Shown: positions 7,101 to 13,980 of the stretch, piece after piece | How positions within the stretch are numbered: the stretch's first letter is position 1 | Layout: each line of letters opens with the position of its first letter | IMG/VR virus record: IMGVR_UViG_3300044647_001411 | Location: 1 to 25,035 of that record | Direction: 5' to 3' (one strand) | DNA length: 25,035 nt | From: a virus | Position numbers and translations under genes: made by a program | Notes under the pieces: model-generated | The model's input: the letters and a program-made list of their open reading frames with translations, nothing else | What the model was told of the DNA's origin: nothing | Databases searched by the model: none

Positions 7101-7890
7101 GTATGTGGCAATTAACGTTAACGTAAGATCCGATGTAGCGTCTGCTACTGGAGGAGTAAGAGTTGAGTTTTCTCCAGATGGAACCAACTGGGACCACTCC
7201 CATTCTACTACATACACTGCAGCTTCAGGTGTAGGATACATTTTCAACGTTGAGTATAAGTTTGCTCGTGTAGTTTACACAAACAGCGGCACACCGCAAA
7301 CATTTTTCAGACTACAAACAATCTTCAAATCTACACTCACCAACTCTTCTTTGTACACGCTGAGTCAAACTGTTAATAGTAACATGTTTGCACAACTCAA
7401 TAGAAGCATTATTACAGGAGAAACCACTGGAGGAGGTGGAGGATACGTTAACGTAAAAGTTAATCCTTCTGGTGCGATGGTTACTGCCACTACCATTGAT
7501 AGCGCGTTACCTGCTGGTAATAATAACATCGGTAATGTTGATGTAGTTACCTTGCCCGTTTCGTATAATGCTGGCGTTACGGACGCTCAAACCCAGCGAG
7601 TAGTTGTTGCTAATGATCAAACGTTGCCAATATCAGCAGCGTCTTTGCCTCTGCCTACAGGAGCAGCAACGTCTGCTCTACAGACCACAGGAAACTCTGC
7701 TATATCGTCCTTTAGTGCCAAAACTGGCGCAAGTATGGTTGCTGTTGCACACGACGAAGTTGTGGTAACATATGTAGGAAGTTCGAATAGAATTTCTACA
7801 GTAACATATAAACTTGCAACGGCTACTGTTGCTACTTTAACTTTTGCTTACGATGGATCAGATAGATTAACTGGCGTTGTGAGGTCGTAA
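4156..7890 (+). CDS. Giant repetitive tail-fibre / appendage protein (LPLPxGA repeats)
   Basis: The protein has 1244 residues. GTG 4156 is used. Residues 1-105 form a unique beta-rich N-terminal domain. From about 155 to 1180 the chain is built of degenerate modules: SLPLPTGAAT, (S/T)ALQTTGNSSLSSIDxK, VPANLTVTATRLLVDNSGVT, QP(I/V)SAxSLPLP, sometimes with an LGQKTMANSAPVVIASDQSA insert. About a dozen LP(LP)xGA(A/S)T-type copies are visible. A jelly-roll-like insert spans about 978-1058 (VNVRSDVASATGGVRVEFSP, FARVVYTNSG). The C terminus (about 1190-1244) resembles a YD-repeat hairpin (TLTFAYDGSDRLTGVV). Such repeats occur in phage and environmental virion proteins and probably form an extended fibre shaft. 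The exact attachment site is unknown. It opens the fibre block and ends in the TAATATG junction. Confidence 0.75.
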   Translation: MNIKMGVNRQITSSGSLGLFDITDDLVIRVVTEGAGPSNAIVVRGRIKGQSALNTLQTITGSTSTTVTVATYEEIEIDCAIYDPLGTEVKVIVTSFDQDISSTAVPIGAATAARQDTGNASLASIDAKTPALVGGKVPVDISSISGTVEITNDVGNAIPVSAASLPLPSGASTEAKQDTQVTKLTSIDDKTPALVSGKVPVDVVALPLPSGAATSANQSTANSSLSSIDGKVPANLTVTATRLLVDNSGVTQPISAASLPLPDGAATSANQTTANSSLSSIDSKLSSLGQKTMASSTPVVISSDQTAIPISAASLPLPTGAASESTLSILNTKVPANLTVNSTRLLVDGSGVTQPISGSVTISNFPTTQDVAVTSALPSGTNNIGDVDVVTLPVSFNSGNSDATTQRVVIATNQSAIPVSGTITTTITGVSTEAKQDTGNTSLSSIDGKLPALSGGRVPVDIGGNGSITITSGTITVQNEVEISNDTGNPVPISASTLPLPSGASTSANQTNGTQKTQVVDGSGNVIGSTSNALDVNVKSGVALSVELSQSSDSVAVFGNDGTTNRALKTDANGELQVDVLSSALPSGASTSALQTTGNSSLSSIDTKLTTSVNGLVVDGSAVTQPISASSLPLPTGASTETTLLALNTKVPANLTVTATRLLVDNSGVTQPVSASSLPLPTGAATETTLSSINGKLGSLGQKTMANSAPVVIASDQSAIPASQSGTWDITNISGTVSLPTGAATSALQTTGNTSLTDIAGATLVDNASFTDGTTRVNAAGYVLDEVAGTALTENDIAAARIDSKRAQVLVIEDAATRGQRASVSASGAIKVDNSAVTQPISATALPLPTDASTSALQTTGNTSLSSIDTKLPSNLTVTSTRLLVDNSGVTQPVSAASLPLPTGAATETTLSGMSGKLPATLGQATSANSLSVVVASDQSPLPISGTITSTQVAGVEDAANSSTSPLLANGVFTGTAFNVTGYVAINVNVRSDVASATGGVRVEFSPDGTNWDHSHSTTYTAASGVGYIFNVEYKFARVVYTNSGTPQTFFRLQTIFKSTLTNSSLYTLSQTVNSNMFAQLNRSIITGETTGGGGGYVNVKVNPSGAMVTATTIDSALPAGNNNIGNVDVVTLPVSYNAGVTDAQTQRVVVANDQTLPISAASLPLPTGAATSALQTTGNSAISSFSAKTGASMVAVAHDEVVVTYVGSSNRISTVTYKLATATVATLTFAYDGSDRLTGVVRS
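4630..7700 (+). repeat. Degenerate protein-level tandem repeats (LPLPxGA module, about a dozen copies)
   Basis: The repeat core SLPLP(T/S)GA(A/S)T recurs, separated by SSLSSID-K and LLVDNSGVTQP blocks. It is conserved as protein but scrambled at synonymous positions in DNA. For example SLPLPTGAAT is written tct-ttg-cct-ctg-cct, tcg-tta-cca-ctc-cca or tcc-tta-cca-ttg-cca for its first five codons. Confidence 0.75.
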
Positions 7891-7891
7891 T

Positions 7892-8302
7892 ATGTCTACA
7901 ATGTTTGTATTTAATCCATTTACGAATAATTTTGACTTAGTTCAAGACTTATCGAATCTTCAGGCTTCTGCTGGTGATTTGGCGGAGTCGGGGTTTAGCG
8001 TAGCAAACAATCAGATATCCCCAGCCGACGTAACAGGGTTTGCGTTTGCTAATGGAGTTGTGAGAGGATTTACAGCAACCGCCACAGTATATGTGAACGC
8101 TACTGCGCCGCTGTACGAAAAGTTTCAATTAGACGCAATACAGAAAGGTTCTGACTGGTTTATGTCTATCAGCTCAGAAGGTGACAATTCTAATATAGTA
8201 TTCTCTATTACAAACACTGGACAAATACGTTATACAAGTGCTAACTATTCCGGCTTTGTTTCTGGTATAATTAAGTTTAGAGCTACGACAACTAGCGTAT
8301 AA
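7892..8302 (+). CDS. Small tail-appendage protein with FNPFTNNFDLV N-terminal motif
   Basis: The protein has 136 residues. ATG 7892 follows the previous TAA by one base (TAATATG), with GAGG at 7881-7884 as a plausible ribosome site. Residues 4-15 read MFVFNPFTNNFDLV, a motif common at the N terminus of aquatic phage tail proteins and repeated at 9294 (FNVFTGNFDIV). The rest is beta-rich (NIVFSITNTGQIRYTSANYS) without catalytic motifs. I infer a minor fibre or appendage component that docks through its N-terminal peptide. No named family is assigned. Confidence 0.6.
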   Translation: MSTMFVFNPFTNNFDLVQDLSNLQASAGDLAESGFSVANNQISPADVTGFAFANGVVRGFTATATVYVNATAPLYEKFQLDAIQKGSDWFMSISSEGDNSNIVFSITNTGQIRYTSANYSGFVSGIIKFRATTTSV

Positions 8303-8303
8303 T

Positions 8304-9293
8304 ATGATTAAAAACGAAAAAGCTTCATCATTAGATTACACAAATGCAATAACTTCCTCCCATAACGAGGAAGCAAAGGCGTTAAATGTAATTAATGTAA
8401 ACAGTCTAGTACCTACTCGATTTGGTAAAGTTGAAATAGATTATATTACTTCTGGATTTGGAGTAGGAGAAATCGGCACAGTCAGGTACTACTCTAACGG
8501 GGCTTATCAGGAAACTAAAGTAATTACTCGTGGAGATAAGCTCGGCACTGCCCACAAAACAACAATCAGCTTCATTAATCGCACCCCTGCTTCTTTAGCA
8601 GGCAAGGCGTTTATCCTATATGACAATGGTGGGGCGGTGAAAGTTTGGTTTAATGTAGACTTTGGTTCTACTGAACCCGCTGTAGCAGGCACCTATCGTA
8701 GCATTGAAGTAAACCTTTTATCTAGCAATGACCACGAAACCGTAGCTAAGAAAGCAGCCCTAGCCCTAAGCATGGATGCGCAGTTTTTAGCTGTTTATAG
8801 CCTCTATTACATCATTGTATCGAGTTCTACGGCAGGTAGTAAGTCTGACTCAAAAGACTTCAATACAAGCCTTTACATTAAGAATACAGCAGGCATCGAC
8901 CCTGTAACTTTGAATAATAAGTACTTTTACATAAACTCAGCCACAAATACTGAAGAGTACTATGTTTGGTACAATGTGAGCGGTGCAGGAACTAACCCCG
9001 CCATTTCAGGCAAAACAGGAGTAATGGTAGCAATATCAACAGGTTCCACCGCTCAGGCTGTTGCGCAAGCTACTAAAACTGCGTTAGATGCTCTCGGTGA
9101 CTTTATAACAAATATAGATAGCGACACCTTATTAATTACTAATAGTTTAATAGGAGTTACGGATTTGGCTCAGGATGTAAATGCGGGATTTCTCTTTTTT
9201 GTACAGAAAGAAGGACAGAGCAGAGATTTACTTGTTACCCTGAACCTTAGTTATAGCAACACTAATGATATTATCTCCGTAGAGAGACTTTAA
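8304..9293 (+). CDS. Tail-associated protein with duplicated beta domain
   Basis: The protein has 329 residues. ATG 8304 lies one base after TAA (TAATATG), with no Shine-Dalgarno in the preceding 20 nt, so expression may depend on reinitiation. After an N-terminal beta domain (about 35-95) there are two copies of one module. Copy 1 (about 98-180) contains AFILYDNGGAVKVWFNVD, then EPAVAGTYRSIEVNLLSSND and an AKKAALALSM helix. Copy 2 (about 202-300) contains KYFYINSATNTEEYYVWYNV, then NPAISGKTGVMVAISTG and an AVAQATKTALDAL helix. This 'YYVWYNVxGxGTxPAxxGKTGxxVxxxTG...A' module is familiar from tail proteins of uncultured phages; its role is unknown. It lies in the fibre block and is inferred to be a structural appendage protein. 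Confidence 0.6.
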   Translation: MIKNEKASSLDYTNAITSSHNEEAKALNVINVNSLVPTRFGKVEIDYITSGFGVGEIGTVRYYSNGAYQETKVITRGDKLGTAHKTTISFINRTPASLAGKAFILYDNGGAVKVWFNVDFGSTEPAVAGTYRSIEVNLLSSNDHETVAKKAALALSMDAQFLAVYSLYYIIVSSSTAGSKSDSKDFNTSLYIKNTAGIDPVTLNNKYFYINSATNTEEYYVWYNVSGAGTNPAISGKTGVMVAISTGSTAQAVAQATKTALDALGDFITNIDSDTLLITNSLIGVTDLAQDVNAGFLFFVQKEGQSRDLLVTLNLSYSNTNDIISVERL

Positions 9294-9569
9294 ATGAAAA
9301 CAGCATTTAATGTTTTTACTGGAAACTTCGACATAGTAGGAACATCGGGAGGAGGAGGCGGGAGTTCAAACGTGTTCGATCTTATCATGGGAGCACCAGA
9401 TAGAATCGCACTTTTTACTTACGCAGACTTTGGCACAAAGAACCAACGAGTTACGAACATTAACTATTCAAGCGCAACTTATGCGAGTTTTACTGTAAAT
9501 AGAGATTTTGCCTACACCTTGGTTGGTAATAGATACAGAAGAGACAGTGAAACTTGGTCATTAATTTAG
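9294..9569 (+). CDS. Short tail protein: FNVFTGNFDIV anchor, Gly linker, YTLVGNRYRRDS C-terminal domain
   Basis: The protein has 91 residues and ATG 9294 directly follows the previous TAA. An N-terminal FNVFTGNFDIV motif is followed by a flexible GTSGGGGGSS linker and a small beta domain that includes ALFTYADFGTKNQRVTNINY and a terminal AYTLVGNRYRRDSETWSLI. The N-terminal motif is shared with the 136-residue protein at 7892. The C-terminal hairpin is the same type of segment as the end of the 1244-residue fibre (FAYDGSDRLTGVV). It looks like an anchor plus a minimal tip and could be a genuine small adaptor or a shortened fibre. The frame is intact, so it is not called a pseudogene. Confidence 0.55.
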   Translation: MKTAFNVFTGNFDIVGTSGGGGGSSNVFDLIMGAPDRIALFTYADFGTKNQRVTNINYSSATYASFTVNRDFAYTLVGNRYRRDSETWSLI

Positions 9570-9574
9570 GAGAG
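9568..9574 (+). promoter_or_regulatory. Strong ribosome binding site for the 780-residue fibre gene
   Basis: AGGAGAG, starting within the upstream TAG stop, lies 6 nt before ATG 9581. It is one of the strongest Shine-Dalgarno sites in the fibre block. Confidence 0.6.
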
Positions 9575-9580
9575 AAATAA

Positions 9581-11923
9581 ATGAAATTGTTAGACGTAAA
9601 ACTTCTTGATTCAGTAGGTACATCCTACGATCAAACACGAACGACACTTGCTGGTCGCGTAACACAGCGTACCATTGACTCTAAGCCAGTGCTTGGACCA
9701 TCACCTACTCGATTCCTTGATGTGTTCTCGGACACTGCTGGTGCCTTCACACCGCTCACCACGATGTTTGCTACCGACAACGGGCGGGTGTTCATGATCG
9801 GCGCCATCGCGGGTGGTGCTCTTCCCGTTGTTTGCTATGAGATTAACCAAACCACCGGCGTTCATACCTACGTCGGGCGAGTCAACATCGCCGTGCCATC
9901 ATCTCCTGCGATTGTCCATACAGTGCGATCCATCAAAGTGATTGATAATGGTGTGTCTGGCTGGAAAATCTACATTATCGCTACCGGGACAGTTCTTTTC
10001 GGTGGATCTGGTGTATTGCTTGCGAATAACATTGCAAGAGCGGACTTCTCACAGGTCTCTCCCCCTACAATCCCCTTCGCTACCGGCAACAATCAGAAAG
10101 CTGTCTACCAACTTGGTCGTCTTGCCTCACTCGGCTCTCGTTCCATGACGATCACGCTGGGCGCACCCGTGAAGTTTAACTTCACCGCCCACGGTTTCAG
10201 CAACAACGATCAAGTCTACTTCACCTCTCAGGTTGGCTCTGCGTGGACATCTTCTACATTTGCTGTTAACACAAAGTATTTTGTTCGTAACGCAGGATTA
10301 AATGATTTCGAATTGTCGGCAACCTTTAACGGTCCATCTATCGGTGCTGCCGCCGGACCAACCTCTGTTGTCATGCAGCCACTAAACCAAGAGATTGATG
10401 CCTTTGGTGCAATCATTGACGTGGCAGCAAACCGCCTCTATACCCACGTGGGAACTGCCGCCAACCCACAGTATTTCGTGCGTGATACCTCAGTGGCTCC
10501 AACCTACTCAACCTTGACCGTTGACGTAACGGCGGGATCTCCCGCCAAGATCGGATTGGTCGCCCACGGCTTAACAGAGAACGAGCCCGTTCAATTCCTT
10601 GCTGGCACGCTGCCCGCTCCCTTTGCGCTCAATACGACCTATTTCGTGCGCGTTGTAACAGCAAACGACTTCGAGCTGTCCGCCACCGCTGGTGGTGCCT
10701 CGATTACCGCCGGGACAACCTCAGCGGGTGTGACACTTGGAAAAGCATTCGGCTACACCAATTCCCAGTGGTTGCACTCAACAAGCATTATGCCCGCTAT
10801 AACTGGTACACTTCTGACTACATCCGACGCTGAAGCCATCGCCACTCCAGTTAGTGCTCCACTAAACGGCTCACTCCTCAACGGACAAAAGTGTGCCTTC
10901 TTTGCGACATCAACCAACCTGTACCTTGGACGGCTGGATGAGCTGACTGCCGGTGCAACAACTTGGGCATCACTCACCACAGCGAATATGCTGGGACTTC
11001 CCTCCCAAATTGTTGCTCCGGTTGTGGTGACTGCTTCATGGTCCGATGCGCTTGATCACGCTATTGTGCTGATTGGTCAAGCCGCCACCAACGCATTTCG
11101 GTTCATGCTCAAAAAGGTTGAGAACAACAAACTGACCGCCTTGTTTGGCGACTCCTGCATGGAGTTCTACGAGACAACAACTAAAGAGGCGTATGAAATG
11201 CGCCCATCATTGCCATACCTCAACTTCACGAACAACTCTGGCTGGCTCTTTGGTCTATCTTCTGCAACTGGTCAGAGAGGTGTTTTTGCCTCTGATGTGA
11301 GATCGGACTCTTTGTTTGATCACAGTTACATCGTTTCAAAAGTTTTAACTCTTCCTCAAAATGCTGTAATAAAATCAGTAGACGTAGAAAAAGAACTTGT
11401 TAAAACTGGAGGAGACGTTAAGGTTGATTATCGGCTAAGTGGCTTCGGCTCCATTTCAGGTGGATGGATTGAGCTAGACCCCGACCAAGAGCTGTCTATT
11501 ATAGCTGGAACTCAAGTTCAATTCAAACTAAGCTTCAAAACACATACATTTGATAGAACAAGTCACGTTCAAATTTCTGACCTGTTGGTTGGCTACGACG
11601 CACTAGAAGAACTTTCTGACAACTGGGAATACTCTTACGACGATTCTTCTGCGGGATCTCCAACTCGCATTGGATTCCGCTTGAAGCAAGCATACGCAAC
11701 ATCAATCCCATCTACGCTTAAGTTTCAAGCTTCTGATCTTAGTGGGACAATTCTTGTAAGTAATACAATTACAGCTAATCCGACTAATTTCCAATATTCT
11801 ACGGATGGCGGAACGACTTGGCTTAATCTTGGGACAATTCCTAATACAGTGGGGACGCTTGTAAGATACACCTTCACAAGCCCTCCGGGGACAGATATTC
11901 GTCCGAGCTTGAAGGATAGTTAA
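9581..11923 (+). CDS. Large mosaic tail-fibre protein with two 'HGF/HGL' modules
   Basis: The protein has 780 residues from ATG 9581 with a strong AGGAGAG site. Residues 40-180 and 390-570 look like repeated beta-strand blades (VVCYEINQTTGVHTYVGRV; LYLGRLDELTAGATTW). Between them are two related modules: about 190-265 (FTAHGFSNNDQVYFTSQ, FAVNTKYFVRNAGLNDFELS) and about 313-388 (LVAHGLTENEPVQFLAGTLP, FALNTTYFVRVVTANDFELS). This module is frequent in environmental phage tail proteins. The C terminus (about 580-780) is a different beta-rich region with FQYSTDGGTTWLNLGTIP. Codons for roughly residues 20-570 are GC-rich (about 47-63% in sampled 60-nt lines) while both ends match the AT-rich neighbours, which suggests an exchanged central part. 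The role is inferred as a fibre or host-contact protein. The stop overlaps the next start (TAATG). Confidence 0.65.
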   Translation: MKLLDVKLLDSVGTSYDQTRTTLAGRVTQRTIDSKPVLGPSPTRFLDVFSDTAGAFTPLTTMFATDNGRVFMIGAIAGGALPVVCYEINQTTGVHTYVGRVNIAVPSSPAIVHTVRSIKVIDNGVSGWKIYIIATGTVLFGGSGVLLANNIARADFSQVSPPTIPFATGNNQKAVYQLGRLASLGSRSMTITLGAPVKFNFTAHGFSNNDQVYFTSQVGSAWTSSTFAVNTKYFVRNAGLNDFELSATFNGPSIGAAAGPTSVVMQPLNQEIDAFGAIIDVAANRLYTHVGTAANPQYFVRDTSVAPTYSTLTVDVTAGSPAKIGLVAHGLTENEPVQFLAGTLPAPFALNTTYFVRVVTANDFELSATAGGASITAGTTSAGVTLGKAFGYTNSQWLHSTSIMPAITGTLLTTSDAEAIATPVSAPLNGSLLNGQKCAFFATSTNLYLGRLDELTAGATTWASLTTANMLGLPSQIVAPVVVTASWSDALDHAIVLIGQAATNAFRFMLKKVENNKLTALFGDSCMEFYETTTKEAYEMRPSLPYLNFTNNSGWLFGLSSATGQRGVFASDVRSDSLFDHSYIVSKVLTLPQNAVIKSVDVEKELVKTGGDVKVDYRLSGFGSISGGWIELDPDQELSIIAGTQVQFKLSFKTHTFDRTSHVQISDLLVGYDALEELSDNWEYSYDDSSAGSPTRIGFRLKQAYATSIPSTLKFQASDLSGTILVSNTITANPTNFQYSTDGGTTWLNLGTIPNTVGTLVRYTFTSPPGTDIRPSLKDS
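9640..11290 (+). other. GC-rich mosaic segment inside fibre gene
   Basis: Sampled 60-nt lines here are about 47-63% G+C (for example 62% at 9781-9840 and 63% at 10561-10620, counted by hand). Flanking lines at 7081, 11281 and 11701 are about 38-42%. The change is abrupt near 11290 and falls within one open reading frame. Confidence 0.7.
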
Positions 11924-13011
11924 TGGCTAATCTATTATTCGCGGGGGGAGCTGTCGTACAAGGCACAACCCTCAGCGGCATATTCGGTAATCAACTTGTG
12001 ACAGGAGGGGCATTTCAGCCCTCCTCACAAGCTTGTATTGTCGATTTAACGCCTCCTACCTTTAGTGGAATTAACTTTCTTACTAGAGGAGCTTTGGGAC
12101 AACTTAGAGCTGCGTGGTTTACTGCATCAGATACATCTTCTCCAATTAGGTATGAAGTTTATGTTCAAGCGGAACCAGCTTCAAATCTTTTCAACACAGC
12201 AAACATAGCATTAATTACAACGAGCTTACAAGCTGATGTATTTGCTTTAGCTGACGGCTCTCTCCTTCAGTCTGGAGTAAAGTACTTCGTCGGAGTACGG
12301 GCAGTTGATGCAGTTGGCAACAGAGATAGTAACATCGTAAGTCTCTCACAAACAACTCCGGGCATTACAGGTGCAACAAACGCTAAAATCAATGGCGTAT
12401 TCGCTGTGAATAATAGTAATCAACTTATTGCTAGTTTCTGGGTAAACGATAACGATGGTGTTATTGATGACCCAGCTCGTCTTGGACTAGCTAGTTATGT
12501 AATTTATGACCAGAATGGAAATCTTGTTCCAAGTATGAGTCAGAATAACATTTCTGCTGACTCAGAAGGTTTTTACGAAATCACCCCAGTGCCTTCTGTT
12601 CTTGACTTAGACAATACTTTTTATACAGTAAAGGTTACTATTTTTGTAGATGGCATTGCAATTGTCTATAACCTACCAATTACTTATGCAGAAGCTGGTC
12701 CTCAATACGAACCAAGAGCTGTATTCTCAATTGATGCAGCTAACCAGCTACAAGCTACCATTTGGATTACTAAGAATGGAGAACAGATTAGTACCAATCT
12801 TGGAACTGCTTCTTACGCAGTCTATAACAAAGATGGAGCAGCTTTAGGAATATCCCAGTCTGGCATTGTGGCAGATGTTAATGGATTATTTAAAACAACT
12901 CCAGTACTGGCAGTAGCTTTAACAGACTTGACTCACTATACTGTAATATTTAACATAACTGCCGACGGAGCCATAAGAAAAGGCGCAGTTGGTATTACGG
13001 TGGCGGAATAA
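11923..13011 (+). CDS. Tail protein with fibronectin III-like domain and tandem beta repeat
   Basis: The protein has 362 residues. ATG 11923 overlaps the previous TAA (TAATG). After an N-terminal segment (MANLLFAGGAVVQGTTLSGI), residues about 42-148 resemble a fibronectin type III domain (TPPTFSGINFL, RYEVYVQAEP, VKYFVGVRAVDAVGNRDSN). Two homologous copies follow. Copy 1 (about 155-262) has NNSNQLIASFWVNDN, YVIYDQNGNLVPSMSQNNIS and YTVKVTIFVDG. Copy 2 (about 265-362) has DAANQLQATIWITKN, YAVYNKDGAALGISQSGI and YTVIFNITADG. Fibronectin III domains are common surface adhesion modules on phage tails. The protein lies between the fibre and the adaptor genes, so it is probably a tail appendage or tail-tip part. 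Confidence 0.6.
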   Translation: MANLLFAGGAVVQGTTLSGIFGNQLVTGGAFQPSSQACIVDLTPPTFSGINFLTRGALGQLRAAWFTASDTSSPIRYEVYVQAEPASNLFNTANIALITTSLQADVFALADGSLLQSGVKYFVGVRAVDAVGNRDSNIVSLSQTTPGITGATNAKINGVFAVNNSNQLIASFWVNDNDGVIDDPARLGLASYVIYDQNGNLVPSMSQNNISADSEGFYEITPVPSVLDLDNTFYTVKVTIFVDGIAIVYNLPITYAEAGPQYEPRAVFSIDAANQLQATIWITKNGEQISTNLGTASYAVYNKDGAALGISQSGIVADVNGLFKTTPVLAVALTDLTHYTVIFNITADGAIRKGAVGITVAE

Positions 13012-13012
13012 T

Positions 13013-13558
13013 ATGGCAAGTAGACGAGTTATGATGCTAACAAATAACCAGTATGTGCAGCCACTTAAGTTGTCATTTAATAACAAAAAAGTTATTACGC
13101 CAAATGCGGCATACAACTCTATTGTTACTAAAGTTGATTTTCAAAAACCACAGAATAAAGATTTTAAAGTTAAGGCGTGGTTGAGATTTAACTCAAACAC
13201 GTTTGACGGAGTTCAGTTAGTAGGTTCTCTTGTAAGGGGTAAAGATACTAAGACAATCGCAGGCTGTACGTTTAAAGTGTACTCTATAGATTTAACAGAT
13301 TCGTGGGTGGAAACCCTTCGCACAACAGTATCTGGAACTGCCATATCGGGGAATAGATTTTCTGCAAATGTTTTAGAGGCAGCTTTGGCTCCTGCGGATT
13401 TGACTGGAGAGATAACCTACAAGATTGAAGTCACCGTTACAAGGCTTGGAAAATCGTACTCTGACGTATTTTACTTTAATCACTTAGGAATTTACGATAG
13501 TTTTATTCGACTTAAGAATGATGTAGAGTTTTTGGACATTACAAAGAAAGATTTATAA
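13013..13558 (+). CDS. Small beta-rich tail protein (FYFNHLGIYDSFIRLK C terminus)
   Basis: The protein has 181 residues. ATG 13013 (MASRRVMMLTNNQ) is preferred because it makes the TAATATG junction with the preceding TAA; the longer in-frame start at 12989 would overlap the previous gene. The body is beta-rich (VKAWLRFNSNTFDGVQLVGS, YKIEVTVTRLGKSYSDVF). The C-terminal FYFNHLGIYDSFIRLKNDVE then FLDITKKDL resembles a conserved ending of phage tail proteins I recall as 'NHLGxYDSxxRLxxxVEFLxxTKxD'. The function is unknown, but placement at the end of the fibre block suggests a protein connecting an appendage to the tail. A 36-nt gap with a hairpin follows. Confidence 0.6.
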   Translation: MASRRVMMLTNNQYVQPLKLSFNNKKVITPNAAYNSIVTKVDFQKPQNKDFKVKAWLRFNSNTFDGVQLVGSLVRGKDTKTIAGCTFKVYSIDLTDSWVETLRTTVSGTAISGNRFSANVLEAALAPADLTGEITYKIEVTVTRLGKSYSDVFYFNHLGIYDSFIRLKNDVEFLDITKKDL

Positions 13559-13562
13559 TAAC

Positions 13563-13578
13563 GTAAGCGTGGGCTTAC
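13563..13578 (+). promoter_or_regulatory. Intergenic stem-loop between fibre block and tail/adaptor block
   Basis: A perfect inverted repeat GTAAGC-GTGG-GCTTAC (6-bp stem, 4-nt loop) lies in one of the few real gaps of the + strand run. It is followed by TTAAAGGGGAAAGG, not a T-run, so it is not a classical intrinsic terminator. It may be an RNA-processing or stability element next to the ribosome site, or chance. Confidence 0.35.
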
Positions 13579-13594
13579 ATTAAAGGGGAAAGGT

Positions 13595-13978
13595 ATGATG
13601 GACGAATTTATGAAACTACTGGCAAAAAAAGCCAAAGACCAAAAAGGACCAATGCATGGTCCAAAAATGGACGCTAAAGCGGCAATGGCAAAAGAGCTTT
13701 CTGACTCTCTTGGTTCGGACATTATGGACGGAATTAAAGACATGAAGAAAGTTACAGTAGCTTCGGACTCTGAAGAAGGACTTAAAGAAGGATTGGAGAA
13801 AGCTGAAGATATTCTTGGAAAGTCCAAAATGGAAGATTCTGAAGATGAATCTGAAGAAGAGTCTGACGATGAAAGTGAAATGGAAGACGAAGAAGAGTCT
13901 CCTGATCTTGAGTCCGAAATTATGAAGCTTGAAAAAGAACTAGAAGATAAGAAAAAAGCTCTAAAACTTAAGAGATAA
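13595..13978 (+). CDS. Acidic coiled-coil phage protein of unknown function
   Basis: The protein has 127 residues from ATG 13595 with a long purine Shine-Dalgarno region (AAGGGGAAAGG, 13583-13593). The N terminus is basic and Met-rich (MMDEFMKLLAKKAKDQKGPM). The central part, KKVTVASDSEEGLKEGLEKA then EDILGK (about 51-76), looks like a conserved core. Residues 80-107 form a Glu/Asp/Ser tract, followed by a short coiled coil (LEKELEDKKKALKLKR). The layout recalls small acidic phage proteins encoded just before the tail adaptor, but I cannot name the family. Possible roles are an assembly or scaffold-like chaperone, or a binding partner of basic virion proteins. It stands first in the adaptor-nozzle block. 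Confidence 0.6.
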   Translation: MMDEFMKLLAKKAKDQKGPMHGPKMDAKAAMAKELSDSLGSDIMDGIKDMKKVTVASDSEEGLKEGLEKAEDILGKSKMEDSEDESEEESDDESEMEDEEESPDLESEIMKLEKELEDKKKALKLKR

Positions 13979-13980
13979 CA

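Noticed and set aside
4156-7890. Repeat-rich gene as a CRISPR-like or recombination array
   Set aside because: Repeats are protein-level, in frame and not identical in DNA; no regular spacer structure.
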